A DNA stretch of 15,167 bases from Oscillospiraceae bacterium (GTDB lineage: Bacteria; Bacillota; Clostridia; Oscillospirales; Oscillospiraceae), in NCBI GenBank assembly GCA_029009035.1, contig JAQXJQ010000044.1, positions 1-15,167 on the forward strand, in the 5' to 3' direction. The position numbers and the translations under genes are program-made. The notes below the pieces were generated by a model. That model had not been told where the DNA came from. It saw only the letters and a program-made list of their open reading frames with translations, and did no database searches. Shown one piece after another: positions 1-7,135 of this stretch (position 1 is the stretch's first letter; each line of letters starts with the position of its first letter).

Positions 1-368
1 TCCCGCAGCGGCTCCGGCACCGCCCCCGAGGCAATGCGCATGGCCAGGCCCTCCGCCACCGCGGTCTTTCCCACTCCCGGCTCGCCGATCAGGGCAGGAT
101 TGTTCTTCGTGCGGCGGGACAGGATCTGGATGACCCGCTCCACCTCCCGTTCCCGTCCGATGAGCGGGTCCAGTTTCCCCATGGCCGCCATGGCCGTCAG
201 ATCCCGGGAATACCGGTCGGTCACTCTGGTCTCCGCCCGGGGTCTCGTCTCGTCCCGGTAAAAGTTCTGGGCATCTCCCCCGTGTTTGACTCCTCCGGGG
301 GACGATTCCTTCTCCCGCCCCGCAAAAAGCCGCTCCCGCAGCCGGGCAAAAAAGCTGATGCGCTCCAT
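1..368 (-). CDS. Clp-family AAA+ ATPase (ClpC/ClpB-like), N-terminal part, runs off window
   Basis: The reverse strand from an ATG at 368 encodes about 122 residues before the window ends. Residues 52-112 are an unmistakable start of the first AAA+ module of Clp/Hsp100 unfoldases: YSRDLT, GKLDPLIGRE, ILSRRTKNNP and the Walker A GEPGVGKT (residues 95-102). Family role: ATP-driven unfolding or disaggregation of proteins in the cytoplasm, often feeding a ClpP protease. The start is well supported by GAGGAGG seven bases upstream. Oddly, only about 50 residues precede the AAA+ module. ClpB/ClpC normally carry a Clp_N double repeat of about 140-150 residues there, and ClpE a zinc finger; neither is visible. 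The N-terminal segment is short, basic and low-complexity. ClpL-like or a truncated ClpC are alternatives; the rest of the gene is needed to decide. Confidence 0.9.
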   Translation of the reverse strand, partial: MERISFFARLRERLFAGREKESSPGGVKHGGDAQNFYRDETRPRAETRVTDRYSRDLTAMAAMGKLDPLIGREREVERVIQILSRRTKNNPALIGEPGVGKTAVAEGLAMRIASGAVPEPLR

Positions 369-410
369 GGCGTACCTCCTCGCTTGGTTCTCTATGGGAG
401 GATGGGATAT

Positions 411-420
411 ATTCCGGAAT
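411..420. promoter_or_regulatory. Perfect 10-bp palindrome in the divergent clp/ferredoxin intergenic region
   Basis: ATTCCGGAAT is a perfect palindrome between the clp start (368, minus strand) and the ferredoxin promoter (450-477). It could be an operator for either gene, but no known regulator site is recognised. No convincing -35/-10 pair was found for the clp gene. Confidence 0.25.
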
Positions 421-449
421 TTTATACCGGCCGGGGTCAAAAATCCCTC

Positions 450-477
450 TTGCAATCTGAACATTTTATGATACAAT
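450..477 (+). promoter_or_regulatory. Promoter for the ferredoxin gene
   Basis: TTGCAA (450-455), a 16-base spacer and TACAAT (472-477) form a good sigma-A-type promoter. It lies 33 bases ahead of the ferredoxin start. The gene's ribosome site GGAGGT is at 497-502. Confidence 0.7.
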
Positions 478-510
478 GTGCTTGTATTACATAACTGGAG
501 GTGTTCTGCT

Positions 511-681
511 ATGGCATATGTTATTTCTGACGCTTGCATTTCCTGCGGCGCTTGCGCTGATTCCTGCCCCGCCGGTGCTATTTCCATGGGCGATACTCAG
601 TATCAGATCGACGCTGATGCTTGCCTGGACTGCGGCTCTTGCGCCGGCCAGTGCCCCATGGGCGCTATCTCCGAGGGCTGA
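511..681 (+). CDS. 2[4Fe-4S] clostridial-type ferredoxin
   Basis: This 56-residue protein carries two classic CxxCxxCxxxCP cluster motifs. Cys9, 12, 15 and 19 and Cys38, 41, 44 and 48 frame two internally repeated halves (SCGACADSCPAGAIS and DCGSCAGQCPMGAIS). It is the normal length for clostridial ferredoxins. Family role: low-potential one-electron carrier in the cytoplasm for enzymes such as pyruvate:ferredoxin oxidoreductase, hydrogenases or Rnf. The ATG at 511 was chosen because GGAGGT sits eight bases upstream; an in-frame ATG at 478 overlaps the -10 element and cannot be used. The gene has its own promoter and a strong terminator, so it is monocistronic. Its codon use is more AT-tolerant than the neighbours (many GCT/GAT codons), which fits a highly expressed gene. 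Confidence 0.97.
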   Translation: MAYVISDACISCGACADSCPAGAISMGDTQYQIDADACLDCGSCAGQCPMGAISEG

Positions 682-696
682 TCTCAAGCAAGAAAA

Positions 697-730
697 GACC
701 CGCTTCCTTTCGGAAGCGGGTCCATTTTTT
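697..730. terminator. Bidirectional terminator between ferredoxin and the DivIVA-like gene
   Basis: GACCCGCTTCC (697-707) pairs perfectly with GGAAGCGGGTC (712-722) around a four-base loop. A T-run follows on the plus strand, and an A-rich stretch (691-696) gives a T-run on the minus strand. It can therefore end both convergent genes. Confidence 0.9.
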
Positions 731-731
731 G

Positions 732-1373
732 TTATTCGTTTTCTTGCGTGGCGCAGGCCTCGGCAAGTTTGGCCGCGCGCTCGTCGGCCTGCTTCACCTG
801 TTCCTCCAGCGCGGTGATCTTCTCCGCTCCCCGGAACAACTCCTCCACGCAGGCGCGCACCTCGCCGTACCGGCCCATGACCTGCTCCAGCCACGCTCCG
901 GTCTCACCGCGGATCTCCTCCGCCTGCCGGCGGGCGGCCTCCACGGTGCTCTGAGCCTTGCGGTGGGCGTCCAGCTCCACGGTAGCGACCCGGTCCTTCA
1001 GTTCCTCGTAGCTTCTGGCGGACGGCTCCAGCTCGGCCGCACGGCGGCGCAGAGTCTCCAGCTCACTGCGGGCCACGGCCAGCTTGCTCTCCGCCTGGCT
1101 CAGTTCTCCCCGCAGACGGGCCAGCGCGGAGGTGGACTCCTCCAGCGCGCTGCGCACACGCCCCTCCTCCGCTGCTACGGAGCCCTTCTCGTCCTCAAGG
1201 CTGCTCAACGTGCTCTCCAGCACCCGGCGCTCGTTCTCACTCTGCTCCAGCTCACGGCGCAGCTCCTCCACCTCACGGCGGTGGGCGGCGGAGCTCTGCT
1301 CAATATACTGCAGCACGTCACGGCGGTTGAAGCCGTTGAGCGCGCCGCGGAATTTACGCATCACAGGATCCAT
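732..1373 (-). CDS. DivIVA-like coiled-coil protein
   Basis: 213 residues. The N-terminus (MRKFRGALNGFNRRDVLQYIEQ region, residues 5-26) resembles the short membrane-targeting start of clostridial DivIVA/GpsB-like proteins. Residues 30-200 are almost unbroken charged heptads rich in E, R, A and L, so a long coiled coil. No enzyme motif, signal peptide or membrane segment is seen. Family role: scaffold proteins at cell poles or septa that recruit division or cell-wall factors; a specific role cannot be assigned. The start at 1373 is supported by AAGGAGG eight bases upstream; Met5 is a weaker alternative. It has its own promoter (1405-1433) and shares a terminator with the ferredoxin gene. An unrelated coiled-coil structural protein remains possible. 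Confidence 0.75.
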   Translation of the reverse strand: MDPVMRKFRGALNGFNRRDVLQYIEQSSAAHRREVEELRRELEQSENERRVLESTLSSLEDEKGSVAAEEGRVRSALEESTSALARLRGELSQAESKLAVARSELETLRRRAAELEPSARSYEELKDRVATVELDAHRKAQSTVEAARRQAEEIRGETGAWLEQVMGRYGEVRACVEELFRGAEKITALEEQVKQADERAAKLAEACATQENE

Positions 1374-1404
1374 GCGGATTCCTCCTTAATTTCTGTTATT
1401 TGAT

Positions 1405-1433
1405 AGTTTATCATATTTTTCCCCCTGATACAA
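1405..1433 (-). promoter_or_regulatory. Promoter for the DivIVA-like gene
   Basis: On the minus strand TTGTAT (1433-1428), a 17-base spacer and TAAACT (1410-1405) precede the start at 1373 by about 30 bases. Confidence 0.6.
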
Positions 1434-1473
1434 TCCCAAATTGCGCCCCGGGCCCCGTCTCTCCATTGTCCTA

Positions 1474-1501
1474 TTGATTTTCCCCGCAAGTATGCTATAC
1501 T
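1474..1501 (+). promoter_or_regulatory. Promoter for the CorC/HlyC-like gene
   Basis: TTGATT (1474-1479), a 16-base spacer and TATACT (1496-1501) lie about 70 bases ahead of the TTG start at 1574. Confidence 0.6.
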
Positions 1502-1573
1502 TAGTGTGATATGGTCTGCGCTGCCATCCGCAGCAAATACAAAGGCCACATATATTTGGGAGGGTACTTACCT

Positions 1574-2920
1574 TTGGACGACCCGTTGTTATCGCTGATC
1601 CTGCTGATCGTTCTCATTTTTATCAACGCATTTTTTACCGCCGCCGAGATCGCGGTCATCTCCCTGCCTGAGGCCAGGCTGCGCCACCAGGCCGAGGAGG
1701 GCGACCCCACGGCCGCCAGGCTGCTCCGGCTGGCACAGTCCCCCGAGCGGTCCCTCTCCGCCATCCGGATCACCGTGACTTTGGCGGGCCTTTTGTCCGC
1801 CGCCCTTGCCGCAAAGAGCTTTTCCGTCCCCCTTACCCGGTGGATCTTTGAGGATCTGGGCTTCACCCGCCTCTCCGCCTCCACGCTGGACGCCGTCATG
1901 GTAGTCCTCATCACCCTGGTGCTGTCCTACTTCAGCCTGGTGCTGGGTCAGCTGGTGCCCCGGCGTGTGGCCATGAACAATGCCGAGGGCGTCGCCCGCG
2001 CCGCCGTGGGGGCGGTCACCGTCATGGCCGCTGTCTTCCGTCCTCTGATCTGGTTCTTGTCCAAGTCCACCAACGGCGTGCTGCGCCTGCTCCGCATCGA
2101 CCCCACCGCCACCAAAGAGCAGGTCTCCGAGGATGAGATCATGATGATGGTGGACCTGGGGGAGGAGCGCGGCTCCATCGAGTCGGCGGAAAAGGAGCTC
2201 ATCGAAAACATCTTTGAGTTCAACAACACCACCGCCGAAGATGTGATGATCCACCGCACCGATATGGTGCTCATCTGGGCGGAGGACACCAACGAGGAGA
2301 TCATCCGCCTTATCCGGGAGTCCGGTCTGTCCCGCTTCCCCGTGTACGAGGAGGACGCCGACGACATCATTGGCATCCTGAGCACCCGCGAATACCTGCT
2401 CAACACCCAGCTTCCCCGCCCCAAAGCCCTGCGGGAGCTGCTCCGCCCCGCCTATTTCGTCCCCGAATCCGTGCGCACCGACGTGCTGTTCCGGGATATG
2501 CAGAGCAAAAAGGTCCACATGGCCATCGTGGTGGACGAGTACGGCGGCACCTCGGGTCTGGTGACCATGGAGGATCTGCTGGAGGAGACCGTGGGCAATA
2601 TTTATGACGAATTCGACCCCCAGGAGGAGAAGGACATCGAGCAGCTGGAGGACAACCTCTGGAAGGCTGCCGGCGCCTGCCCCCTGGAGCTGGTGGGAGA
2701 GACCCTGGGCATGGAGTTCGACGAAGACGAGGAATTCGACACCCTGGGGGGACTGATCTATGCCCAGCTCTCCGTCATCCCCGAGGACGGCACCCAGCTG
2801 GAGCTGGACGCCTGCGGCCTGCACATCAAGGTCACGGACATCACCGACCACCGGGTGGAGTGGGCGCTGATCTCCAAAGTCTCCGGCGACTCCGCCGAGC
2901 CCCCCGAACAGGATACATAA
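1574..2920 (+). CDS. CNNM/CorC-family membrane protein (DUF21, two CBS domains, CorC_HlyC)
   Basis: 448 residues with the standard family order. DUF21 membrane region covers about residues 5-175, with hydrophobic segments near 5-27, 62-82, 104-128 and 142-163 and the signature GQLVPRRVA (125-133). A CBS pair follows at about 222-277 and 292-345, including the conserved VVDEYGGTSGLVTMEDLLEE stretch, then a CorC_HlyC domain at about 358-435. Family role: membrane transport or sensing of divalent cations, with Mg2+/Co2+ efflux shown for some members; older 'hemolysin' labels are misleading. Start: the TTG at 1574 is preferred because GGGAGGG (1558-1564) lies nine bases upstream and the protein then begins, as usual, right at the first membrane segment. 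An upstream in-frame ATG (1511) has no ribosome site. Single-gene unit with its own promoter and terminator. Confidence 0.93.
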   Translation: MDDPLLSLILLIVLIFINAFFTAAEIAVISLPEARLRHQAEEGDPTAARLLRLAQSPERSLSAIRITVTLAGLLSAALAAKSFSVPLTRWIFEDLGFTRLSASTLDAVMVVLITLVLSYFSLVLGQLVPRRVAMNNAEGVARAAVGAVTVMAAVFRPLIWFLSKSTNGVLRLLRIDPTATKEQVSEDEIMMMVDLGEERGSIESAEKELIENIFEFNNTTAEDVMIHRTDMVLIWAEDTNEEIIRLIRESGLSRFPVYEEDADDIIGILSTREYLLNTQLPRPKALRELLRPAYFVPESVRTDVLFRDMQSKKVHMAIVVDEYGGTSGLVTMEDLLEETVGNIYDEFDPQEEKDIEQLEDNLWKAAGACPLELVGETLGMEFDEDEEFDTLGGLIYAQLSVIPEDGTQLELDACGLHIKVTDITDHRVEWALISKVSGDSAEPPEQDT

Positions 2921-2922
2921 CC

Positions 2923-2967
2923 AACCGGCGCACGGCGAAACCTGAGTTTTCACCGTGCGCCGGTTTT
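2923..2967 (+). terminator. Terminator of the CorC/HlyC-like gene
   Basis: An 18-base stem with one mismatch (AACCGGCGCACGG... paired with ...CCGTGCGCCGGTT) begins two bases after the stop codon and is followed by a short T-run. Confidence 0.85.
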
Positions 2968-2976
2968 ATAAAATTC

Positions 2977-3005
2977 TTGCAAGCCGGCCGGAAAGCGTGT
3001 ATGAT
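2977..3005 (+). promoter_or_regulatory. Promoter for pyruvate kinase
   Basis: TTGCAA (2977-2982), exactly 17 bases, then TATGAT (3000-3005). It sits between the preceding terminator and the pyk ribosome site GGAGGT (3045-3050). Confidence 0.75.
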
Positions 3006-3057
3006 ACAGGTGTGAAGAATTTCCCGACACAAGCTCATGAATATGGAGGTCATGAAC

Positions 3058-4476
3058 ATGAGAAAGACAAAGATCGTATGTACCCTCGGCCCCGCCTGCG
3101 ACAGTGAGGAGATGCTGGAAGCCCTCATCCTCGCCGGCATGGACGCCGCCCGGTTCAACTTTTCCCACGGCACCCATGAATCCCAGCTGGAGACCCTGAC
3201 CCGGCTGAAGCATGTCCGTGATACCCTGGGCCACTGTGTGGCCACCATTCTGGACACCAAAGGCCCCGAGATCCGCATCAAGACCTTTGAAAACGGCCCT
3301 GTGACCCTGGTGCCCGGCGAGGAATTCACCCTCACCGCGGATGACGTCCCCGGCACCCGGGAGATCGTCTCTGTCACCTACGATAAGCTCCACGAGGAGC
3401 TGAGCGAGGGCTGCCGCATCCTCATCGACGACGGTCTGATCGAGCTGACCGTCAAGCGCATCGAGGGCAAGCGCGTGGTATGCGGCGTGGTTTCCGGCGG
3501 TCCCCTGTCCAACAACAAGAGCATCAATATCCCCGACACTCATATCTCCCTTCCCGCCCTCACCGAGCGCGACCGGGCCGATCTCCGCTTCGCCGCTGAG
3601 AACGACTTCGATTTCGTCGCCGCTTCCTTCGTCCGTCAGGCCTCCGATGTGGAGGAGATCCGCGCCGTGCTGGACTCCTTCGGCGGCAGCGACATCCGCA
3701 TCATCGCCAAGATCGAGAACCGGGAGGGCGTGGACAACATGGACGCCATCATCGACGCCGCCGACGGCATCATGGTGGCCCGCGGCGATCTGGGCGTGGA
3801 GATCCCCGCCTATGAGGTGCCCATCCTCCAGAAGCGCATGATCAAGTCCGCCATCCGCAAGGGCAAGAATGTCATCACCGCCACTCAGATGCTGGACTCC
3901 ATGATCCGCAATCCCCGTCCCACCCGTGCCGAGGTCTCCGATGTGGCCAACGCCGTGTTCGACGGCACCAGCTGCGTGATGCTCTCCGGCGAGACCGCCT
4001 CCGGCAAGTATCCTCTGGAGGCTCTCAAGACCATGGTGAACATCGCCGTGGCCGCCGAAAACGACATCGACTACTGGAAGCGCTTCCGCAGCACCGTCAA
4101 TGACCACACCGCCAACATCACCGACGCCATCAGCCACACTGCCTGCACCACCGCCATGGATCTGGGCGCCTCCGCCATTGTGACCCCCACCCAGTCCGGC
4201 TACACCGGCCGCATGATCTCCCGCTTCCGCCCCTGCTGCCCCATCATCGCCCTCACCACCGAGGAGCGGGTCCGCCGCCAGCTGGCCATCTCCTGGGGCG
4301 TGTACCCTTGTCTGTGCGGCAAGGTGGACTCCACCGACCGGATGTTCTCCCGGTGTGCCCAGACCGCGGTGACGGAGGGTCTGGTGAAGTCCGGTGACAC
4401 CGTGGTCATCACCGCCGGTGTCCCCATCGGCAAGTCCGGCACCACCAACCTCATCAAGGCCGAGATCGTGAAGTGA
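3058..4476 (+). CDS. pyk: Pyruvate kinase
   Basis: 472 residues, typical for bacterial pyruvate kinase without the extra C-terminal PEP-utiliser-like domain seen in Bacillus. It transfers phosphate from phosphoenolpyruvate to ADP, the last ATP-yielding step of glycolysis, in the cytoplasm. Visible motifs: KTKIVCTLGPA at the start, RFNFSHG (32-38), TKGPEIR (67-73), IAKIENREG (216-224, with catalytic Lys218), the signature MVARGDLGVEIP (239-250) and ATQMLDSM (275-282). Glu71 in TKGPEIR corresponds to the residue associated with K+-dependent activity in the family, so K+ dependence is predicted. The start at 3058 has GGAGGT seven bases upstream; in-frame ATGs at 3037 and 3052 lie before or too close to that site. 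Monocistronic, with its own promoter. Confidence 0.98.
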   Translation: MRKTKIVCTLGPACDSEEMLEALILAGMDAARFNFSHGTHESQLETLTRLKHVRDTLGHCVATILDTKGPEIRIKTFENGPVTLVPGEEFTLTADDVPGTREIVSVTYDKLHEELSEGCRILIDDGLIELTVKRIEGKRVVCGVVSGGPLSNNKSINIPDTHISLPALTERDRADLRFAAENDFDFVAASFVRQASDVEEIRAVLDSFGGSDIRIIAKIENREGVDNMDAIIDAADGIMVARGDLGVEIPAYEVPILQKRMIKSAIRKGKNVITATQMLDSMIRNPRPTRAEVSDVANAVFDGTSCVMLSGETASGKYPLEALKTMVNIAVAAENDIDYWKRFRSTVNDHTANITDAISHTACTTAMDLGASAIVTPTQSGYTGRMISRFRPCCPIIALTTEERVRRQLAISWGVYPCLCGKVDSTDRMFSRCAQTAVTEGLVKSGDTVVITAGVPIGKSGTTNLIKAEIVK

Positions 4477-4487
4477 CCAAATCTCAA

Positions 4488-4509
4488 AAGGGAGGCGTTT
4501 GCCTCCCTT
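4488..4509 (+). terminator. Hairpin just after pyruvate kinase (first of two identical copies)
   Basis: AAGGGAGGC (4488-4496), loop GTTT, GCCTCCCTT (4501-4509): a nine-base perfect stem 11 bases after the pyk stop. No T-run follows, so it is a weak or processed terminator. The same 22 bases recur at 4757-4778, where a T-run does follow. Confidence 0.6.
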
Positions 4510-4756
4510 CAGACTGTAGACAAAGCCTCGCAGAGTTCGCGTCCGCAGACGCGAAAAGAATCAAATTCGTTTTCTCCGGCGACATGGCCCAGGCCACCTT
4601 CTCTTGGTCCTGCGGACCAATTCACCTTGTGTGCGTCGGAGAAAACACTTCTCGGCCTGCAAACGTGCGAATCGTCCGCCCGCGGCGGACGGTGAGTGCG
4701 CTGCCGCAGGCCGCAGCTTATTCGTCGACAAAGTCAAAGACTTTGCCGACGATTTG
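4510..4756. repeat. Non-coding element built of successive hairpins, between two copies of the terminator hairpin
   Basis: About 250 bases without a credible gene. Hairpins seen in order: 4536-4555 (TTCGCGTC/GACGCGAA); 4604-4620 (TTGGTCC/GGACCAA), enclosed by an imperfect outer pair GTTTTCTCCG near 4569 and CGGAGAAAAC near 4636; 4674-4690 (GTCCGCC/GGCGGAC); and 4722-4752 (14-base stem TCGTCGACAAAGTC with one mismatch, loop AAA). The identical 22-base hairpin at each side suggests that the terminator was duplicated when this element arrived. It resembles the palindromic, transposase-free repeats common in gut clostridia, but no family name can be assigned. Confidence 0.55.
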
Positions 4757-4784
4757 AAGGGAGGCGTTTGCCTCCCTTTTCTTT
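4757..4784 (+). terminator. Intrinsic terminator (second copy of the hairpin)
   Basis: AAGGGAGGC (4757-4765), GTTT, GCCTCCCTT (4770-4778), then TTCTTTT. This is the complete terminator form and probably the ancestral end of the pyk transcript. Confidence 0.8.
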
Positions 4785-4796
4785 TGCCTTTCCCTG

Positions 4797-4805
4797 TGGT
4801 ATAAT
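4797..4805 (+). promoter_or_regulatory. Extended -10 promoter for the GNAT-sdaAB-sdaAA operon
   Basis: TGGTATAAT is a perfect extended -10 box; no good -35 is seen at the right distance. It overlaps an in-frame ATG at 4804, which therefore cannot be the translation start. The transcript would begin near 4812, just before the ribosome site AGAGGTG (4814-4820). Confidence 0.65.
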
Positions 4806-4827
4806 GACAAAAAAGAGGTGTTTTCCC

Positions 4828-5307
4828 GTGATCGGTCCATTTGTGCAGCCCAAAGAGATCCCCGTCGACCGTGAGCTGTCTCTCGTCAAGTATTACCCCT
4901 ACTACGGCCGCACCCTCCCCTGGTATCAGGATCTGTCGGTGTGCAAGCAGGTGGACAACATCGATTTTCCCTATGACAGGGACCGGCTCAGGCGGATGTA
5001 CCGCTATCTCTCCACCCGGGGAGAGTGCTACTATCTCAAGCTCCGGGAGGGCGGGCGCAACATTTTGGTGGGGGATATCTCCATCTCGGACGGCGCCATC
5101 TCCATCGTCGTCTGCAAACAGTACCAGAACCGCCATCTGGGGCGCAGGGCCATCAAGGCCATGCTGGAGCGGGCGCGGGAAGTGGGCTGGAATCATGTGG
5201 ATGCCGAGATCTATGCCTTCAACCACCAGAGCCGCAGGGCCTTCCGGTCCGTCGGTTTTCAACCGGTGGGAGAAGAACTGTTCCGATATTTCTTCAGGGA
5301 GGGATGA
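4828..5307 (+). CDS. GNAT-family N-acetyltransferase
   Basis: 159 residues from a GTG start placed seven bases after AGAGGTG. The C-terminal half has the GNAT acetyl-CoA-binding pattern: a beta strand ISIVVC (91-96), then QNRHLGRRAIKAMLERA (100-116, the Q/RxxGxG/A loop and helix). AEIYAFNHQSRRAFRSVGF (126-144) matches the family's final 'N..S...Y...GF' strand-helix. Role: transfer of an acetyl group from acetyl-CoA to an amine of a protein or small molecule; the substrate is unknown. It is the first gene of a tight operon, with only three bases before sdaAB. This suggests coupled expression with serine dehydratase, but no functional link is established. Confidence 0.85.
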   Translation: MIGPFVQPKEIPVDRELSLVKYYPYYGRTLPWYQDLSVCKQVDNIDFPYDRDRLRRMYRYLSTRGECYYLKLREGGRNILVGDISISDGAISIVVCKQYQNRHLGRRAIKAMLERAREVGWNHVDAEIYAFNHQSRRAFRSVGFQPVGEELFRYFFREG

Positions 5308-5310
5308 CCC

Positions 5311-5976
5311 TTGAACATTTTTGACATTATGGGCCCCGTGATGGTGGGCCCCAGCAGTTCCCACACCGCCGGCGCGGTGCGCATGGGCCGGGTGGCCCGC
5401 CATCTGCTGGGCTGTACCCCCGCCCGGGCCGAGATCCTGCTCCACGGCTCCTTTGCCGCCACCGGCGCAGGCCACGGCACCGACCGGGCCATCGTGGCAG
5501 GTCTGCTGGACCTCGCCCCCGACGACCCCGCCATCCCCCACAGCTTCTCTCTGGCGTCCGAGCAGGGCATGCGCGTGTCCATCCGGCCCACGGAGCTGCG
5601 CAGTGCCCACCCCAACACCGCCATTCTGAACCTCACCGCCCCCGACGGGCAGACCCTCTCCGTCTCCGCCTCCTCTCTGGGCGGCGGACGCATCAAGGTC
5701 AACGCCATCGACGGCATGGAGGCCTCCTTCTCCGGCGACTCCCCCACCCTCATCATCCGCAATGAGGACAAGCCGGGCATCGTCTCCGAGGTGAGCTGGG
5801 CACTCTACAACCGCAACGCCAACATCGCCACCATGCAGCTCTACCGTGACCGCAGAGGCGGTCTGGCGGTGATGGTCATCGAGTGCGACGGCGACCTGTC
5901 CCGGGAGGTGCGGGACGCCATCTCCGCCATCGACGGCGTGGTACAGTGTACTTATCTGAACATGGGAGGGGTTTAA
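5311..5976 (+). CDS. sdaAB: L-serine dehydratase, iron-sulfur-dependent, beta subunit
   Basis: 221 residues from a TTG start with AGGGAGGG seven bases upstream. The N-terminus has the family hallmark GPSSSHTAGAVRMG (14-26 region), followed by the GHGTDRA motif (55-60). Residues 146-215 form an ACT domain (LIIRNEDKPGIVSEV and following), as in Bacillus-type beta subunits, probably for regulation by binding an amino acid. With the alpha subunit it deaminates L-serine to pyruvate and ammonia in the cytoplasm, using an oxygen-sensitive [4Fe-4S] cluster. Three-base gaps to both neighbours show translational coupling. Length is normal for the family. Confidence 0.96.
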   Translation: MNIFDIMGPVMVGPSSSHTAGAVRMGRVARHLLGCTPARAEILLHGSFAATGAGHGTDRAIVAGLLDLAPDDPAIPHSFSLASEQGMRVSIRPTELRSAHPNTAILNLTAPDGQTLSVSASSLGGGRIKVNAIDGMEASFSGDSPTLIIRNEDKPGIVSEVSWALYNRNANIATMQLYRDRRGGLAVMVIECDGDLSREVRDAISAIDGVVQCTYLNMGGV

Positions 5977-5979
5977 CGC

Positions 5980-6834
5980 ATGGCCTTTCAATCCGTTGCG
6001 CAAATGCTGAACAGTGCCGAACACCAGAGCCTGTGGCGGGCTGTTCTGGCCGACGACTGCCGTGACCGCTGCTGTGACGAGGCCGACAGTCTGGGCAAAA
6101 TGTCCCGCCTCTGGCAGGCCATGAAGGACTCCGTGGCCGGCTACGACCCCCACCGCCGTTCTCCCAGCGGGCTGTCCGGCGGACAGGCCCGGAAGATGGA
6201 GCAGGCAGCGAACCCCCTGTGCGGCGAATTCCTCCAGCAGGTGATGGCCACCGCCCTCCGGGTGGGCGAGCACAACGCCTGCATGGGCCGCATCGTCGCC
6301 GCCCCCACGGCAGGAGCCAGCGGCGTGCTCCCCGCGGTGCTCATCCCCCTGCAGGAAAAGGAGCGGCTCGGTGACGAGGCCATGGTGGCCTGCCTCTATG
6401 TGGCCGCGGGCTTCGGGCAGGTCATCGCCGCTCGCGCCTCCATCTCCGGCGCCGAGGGCGGCTGTCAGGCCGAGATCGGCTCCGCCTCCGCCATGGCCGC
6501 CGCCGCGCTGGTGCACGCCCGGGGCGGCAGCGCCGCTCAGATGGCCGCCGCCTGCGCCATGGCGCTGCAGAATGTGCTGGGTCTGGTGTGCGACCCCGTG
6601 GCGGGGCTGGTGGAGGCCCCCTGCGTGAAGCGGAATGTGATGGGCGCGGTCAACGCCATGGCCTGCGCCGATATGGCGCTGGCAGGCATTGAGCCCGCCA
6701 TCCCCTGCGACGAGGTCATCGACGCCATGGCCGCCGTGGGCCGCACCCTCCCCCCTTCCCTGCGGGAGACCGGCGAGGGCGGTCTGGCCGCCACCCCCAC
6801 GGCGCGGAAGATCGCCGAGCAGGTATTGGGATAA
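5980..6834 (+). CDS. sdaAA: L-serine dehydratase, iron-sulfur-dependent, alpha subunit
   Basis: 284 residues. Family landmarks are the APTAGASGVLPAV loop (108-120), SGAEGGCQAEIGSASAMAAA (156-175) and GLVCDPVAGLVEAPCVKRN (201-219). Cys162, Cys204 and Cys215 are the three conserved cysteines expected to hold the [4Fe-4S] cluster, whose free iron site binds serine. The start ATG at 5980 follows GGGAGGGG, three bases after sdaAB ends. Together with sdaAB it converts serine to pyruvate and ammonia. The operon ends here; the first structure downstream is the degenerate hairpin at 6863-6891, not a clean terminator. Confidence 0.97.
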   Translation: MAFQSVAQMLNSAEHQSLWRAVLADDCRDRCCDEADSLGKMSRLWQAMKDSVAGYDPHRRSPSGLSGGQARKMEQAANPLCGEFLQQVMATALRVGEHNACMGRIVAAPTAGASGVLPAVLIPLQEKERLGDEAMVACLYVAAGFGQVIAARASISGAEGGCQAEIGSASAMAAAALVHARGGSAAQMAAACAMALQNVLGLVCDPVAGLVEAPCVKRNVMGAVNAMACADMALAGIEPAIPCDEVIDAMAAVGRTLPPSLRETGEGGLAATPTARKIAEQVLG

Positions 6835-6855
6835 GGATCTTCACAAGCCAAAAAA

Positions 6856-7014
6856 CAAGGGTCTGTTGCAAAATGTTTTGTTCTGCGACAGCCACTTTTG
6901 GTTTCCGATGTGGTTCCTGCGGGAAGGTTTCGCCTGCGGGCGAGTTTCTTTTTGCCCGTGCAAAAAGAAACCAAAAACACGCATAAGGGCTGCGCCCTTA
7001 TGGATCCTGCCCTA
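6856..7014 (-). repeat. Diverged relative (R1) of the 246-base hairpin element, in opposite orientation to R2
   Basis: It keeps the hairpin order of copies R2 and R3. A degenerate end hairpin (6863-6891, CTGTTGCA.../...TGCGACAG) is followed by an 11-base perfect hairpin GTTTCTTTTTG/CAAAAAGAAAC (6944-6971) and then ATAAGGGC/GCCCTTAT (6983-7001). The arms differ in sequence from R2 and R3 but stay paired. It begins about 20 bases after sdaAA stops. No gene is credible here. Confidence 0.6.
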
Positions 7015-7135
7015 CAGTACGATACGATCCGACCTCAAGTCGGCGTCTTGGGCGGAGTGTCCGGTGCGGTTTCTCCGCTGCGCTTCGTGCCTGCCTGTGT
7101 TCGGTGCCCAGCCTACCCACAACACGCCTCAAGCC
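7015..7135. other. Non-coding gap between R1 and R2
   Basis: About 120 bases with small stems only (CCGAC/GTCGG at 7029-7043 and GCGGAG/CTCCGC around 7050-7078). It may be the decayed remainder of R1. Short open frames cross it but show no protein-like features. Confidence 0.4.

Noticed and set aside
1589..2953. 454-codon open frame on the minus strand
   Set aside because: Exact shadow of the CorC/HlyC-like gene, rich in Gly, Gln and His with no recognisable domain.
2950..4137. 395-codon open frame on the minus strand
   Set aside because: Shadow of pyruvate kinase; the plus-strand frame carries all catalytic motifs.
4804..4827. ATG at 4804 as the start of the acetyltransferase
   Set aside because: It overlaps the extended -10 box TGGTATAAT, so it would not be in the transcript. 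The GTG at 4828 has a properly spaced ribosome site.
4561..6516. 651-codon open frame on the minus strand
   Set aside because: It lies antisense to the GNAT, sdaAB and sdaAA genes. It is Gly/His/Ala-rich with no domain motifs, a typical shadow frame in GC-rich DNA.
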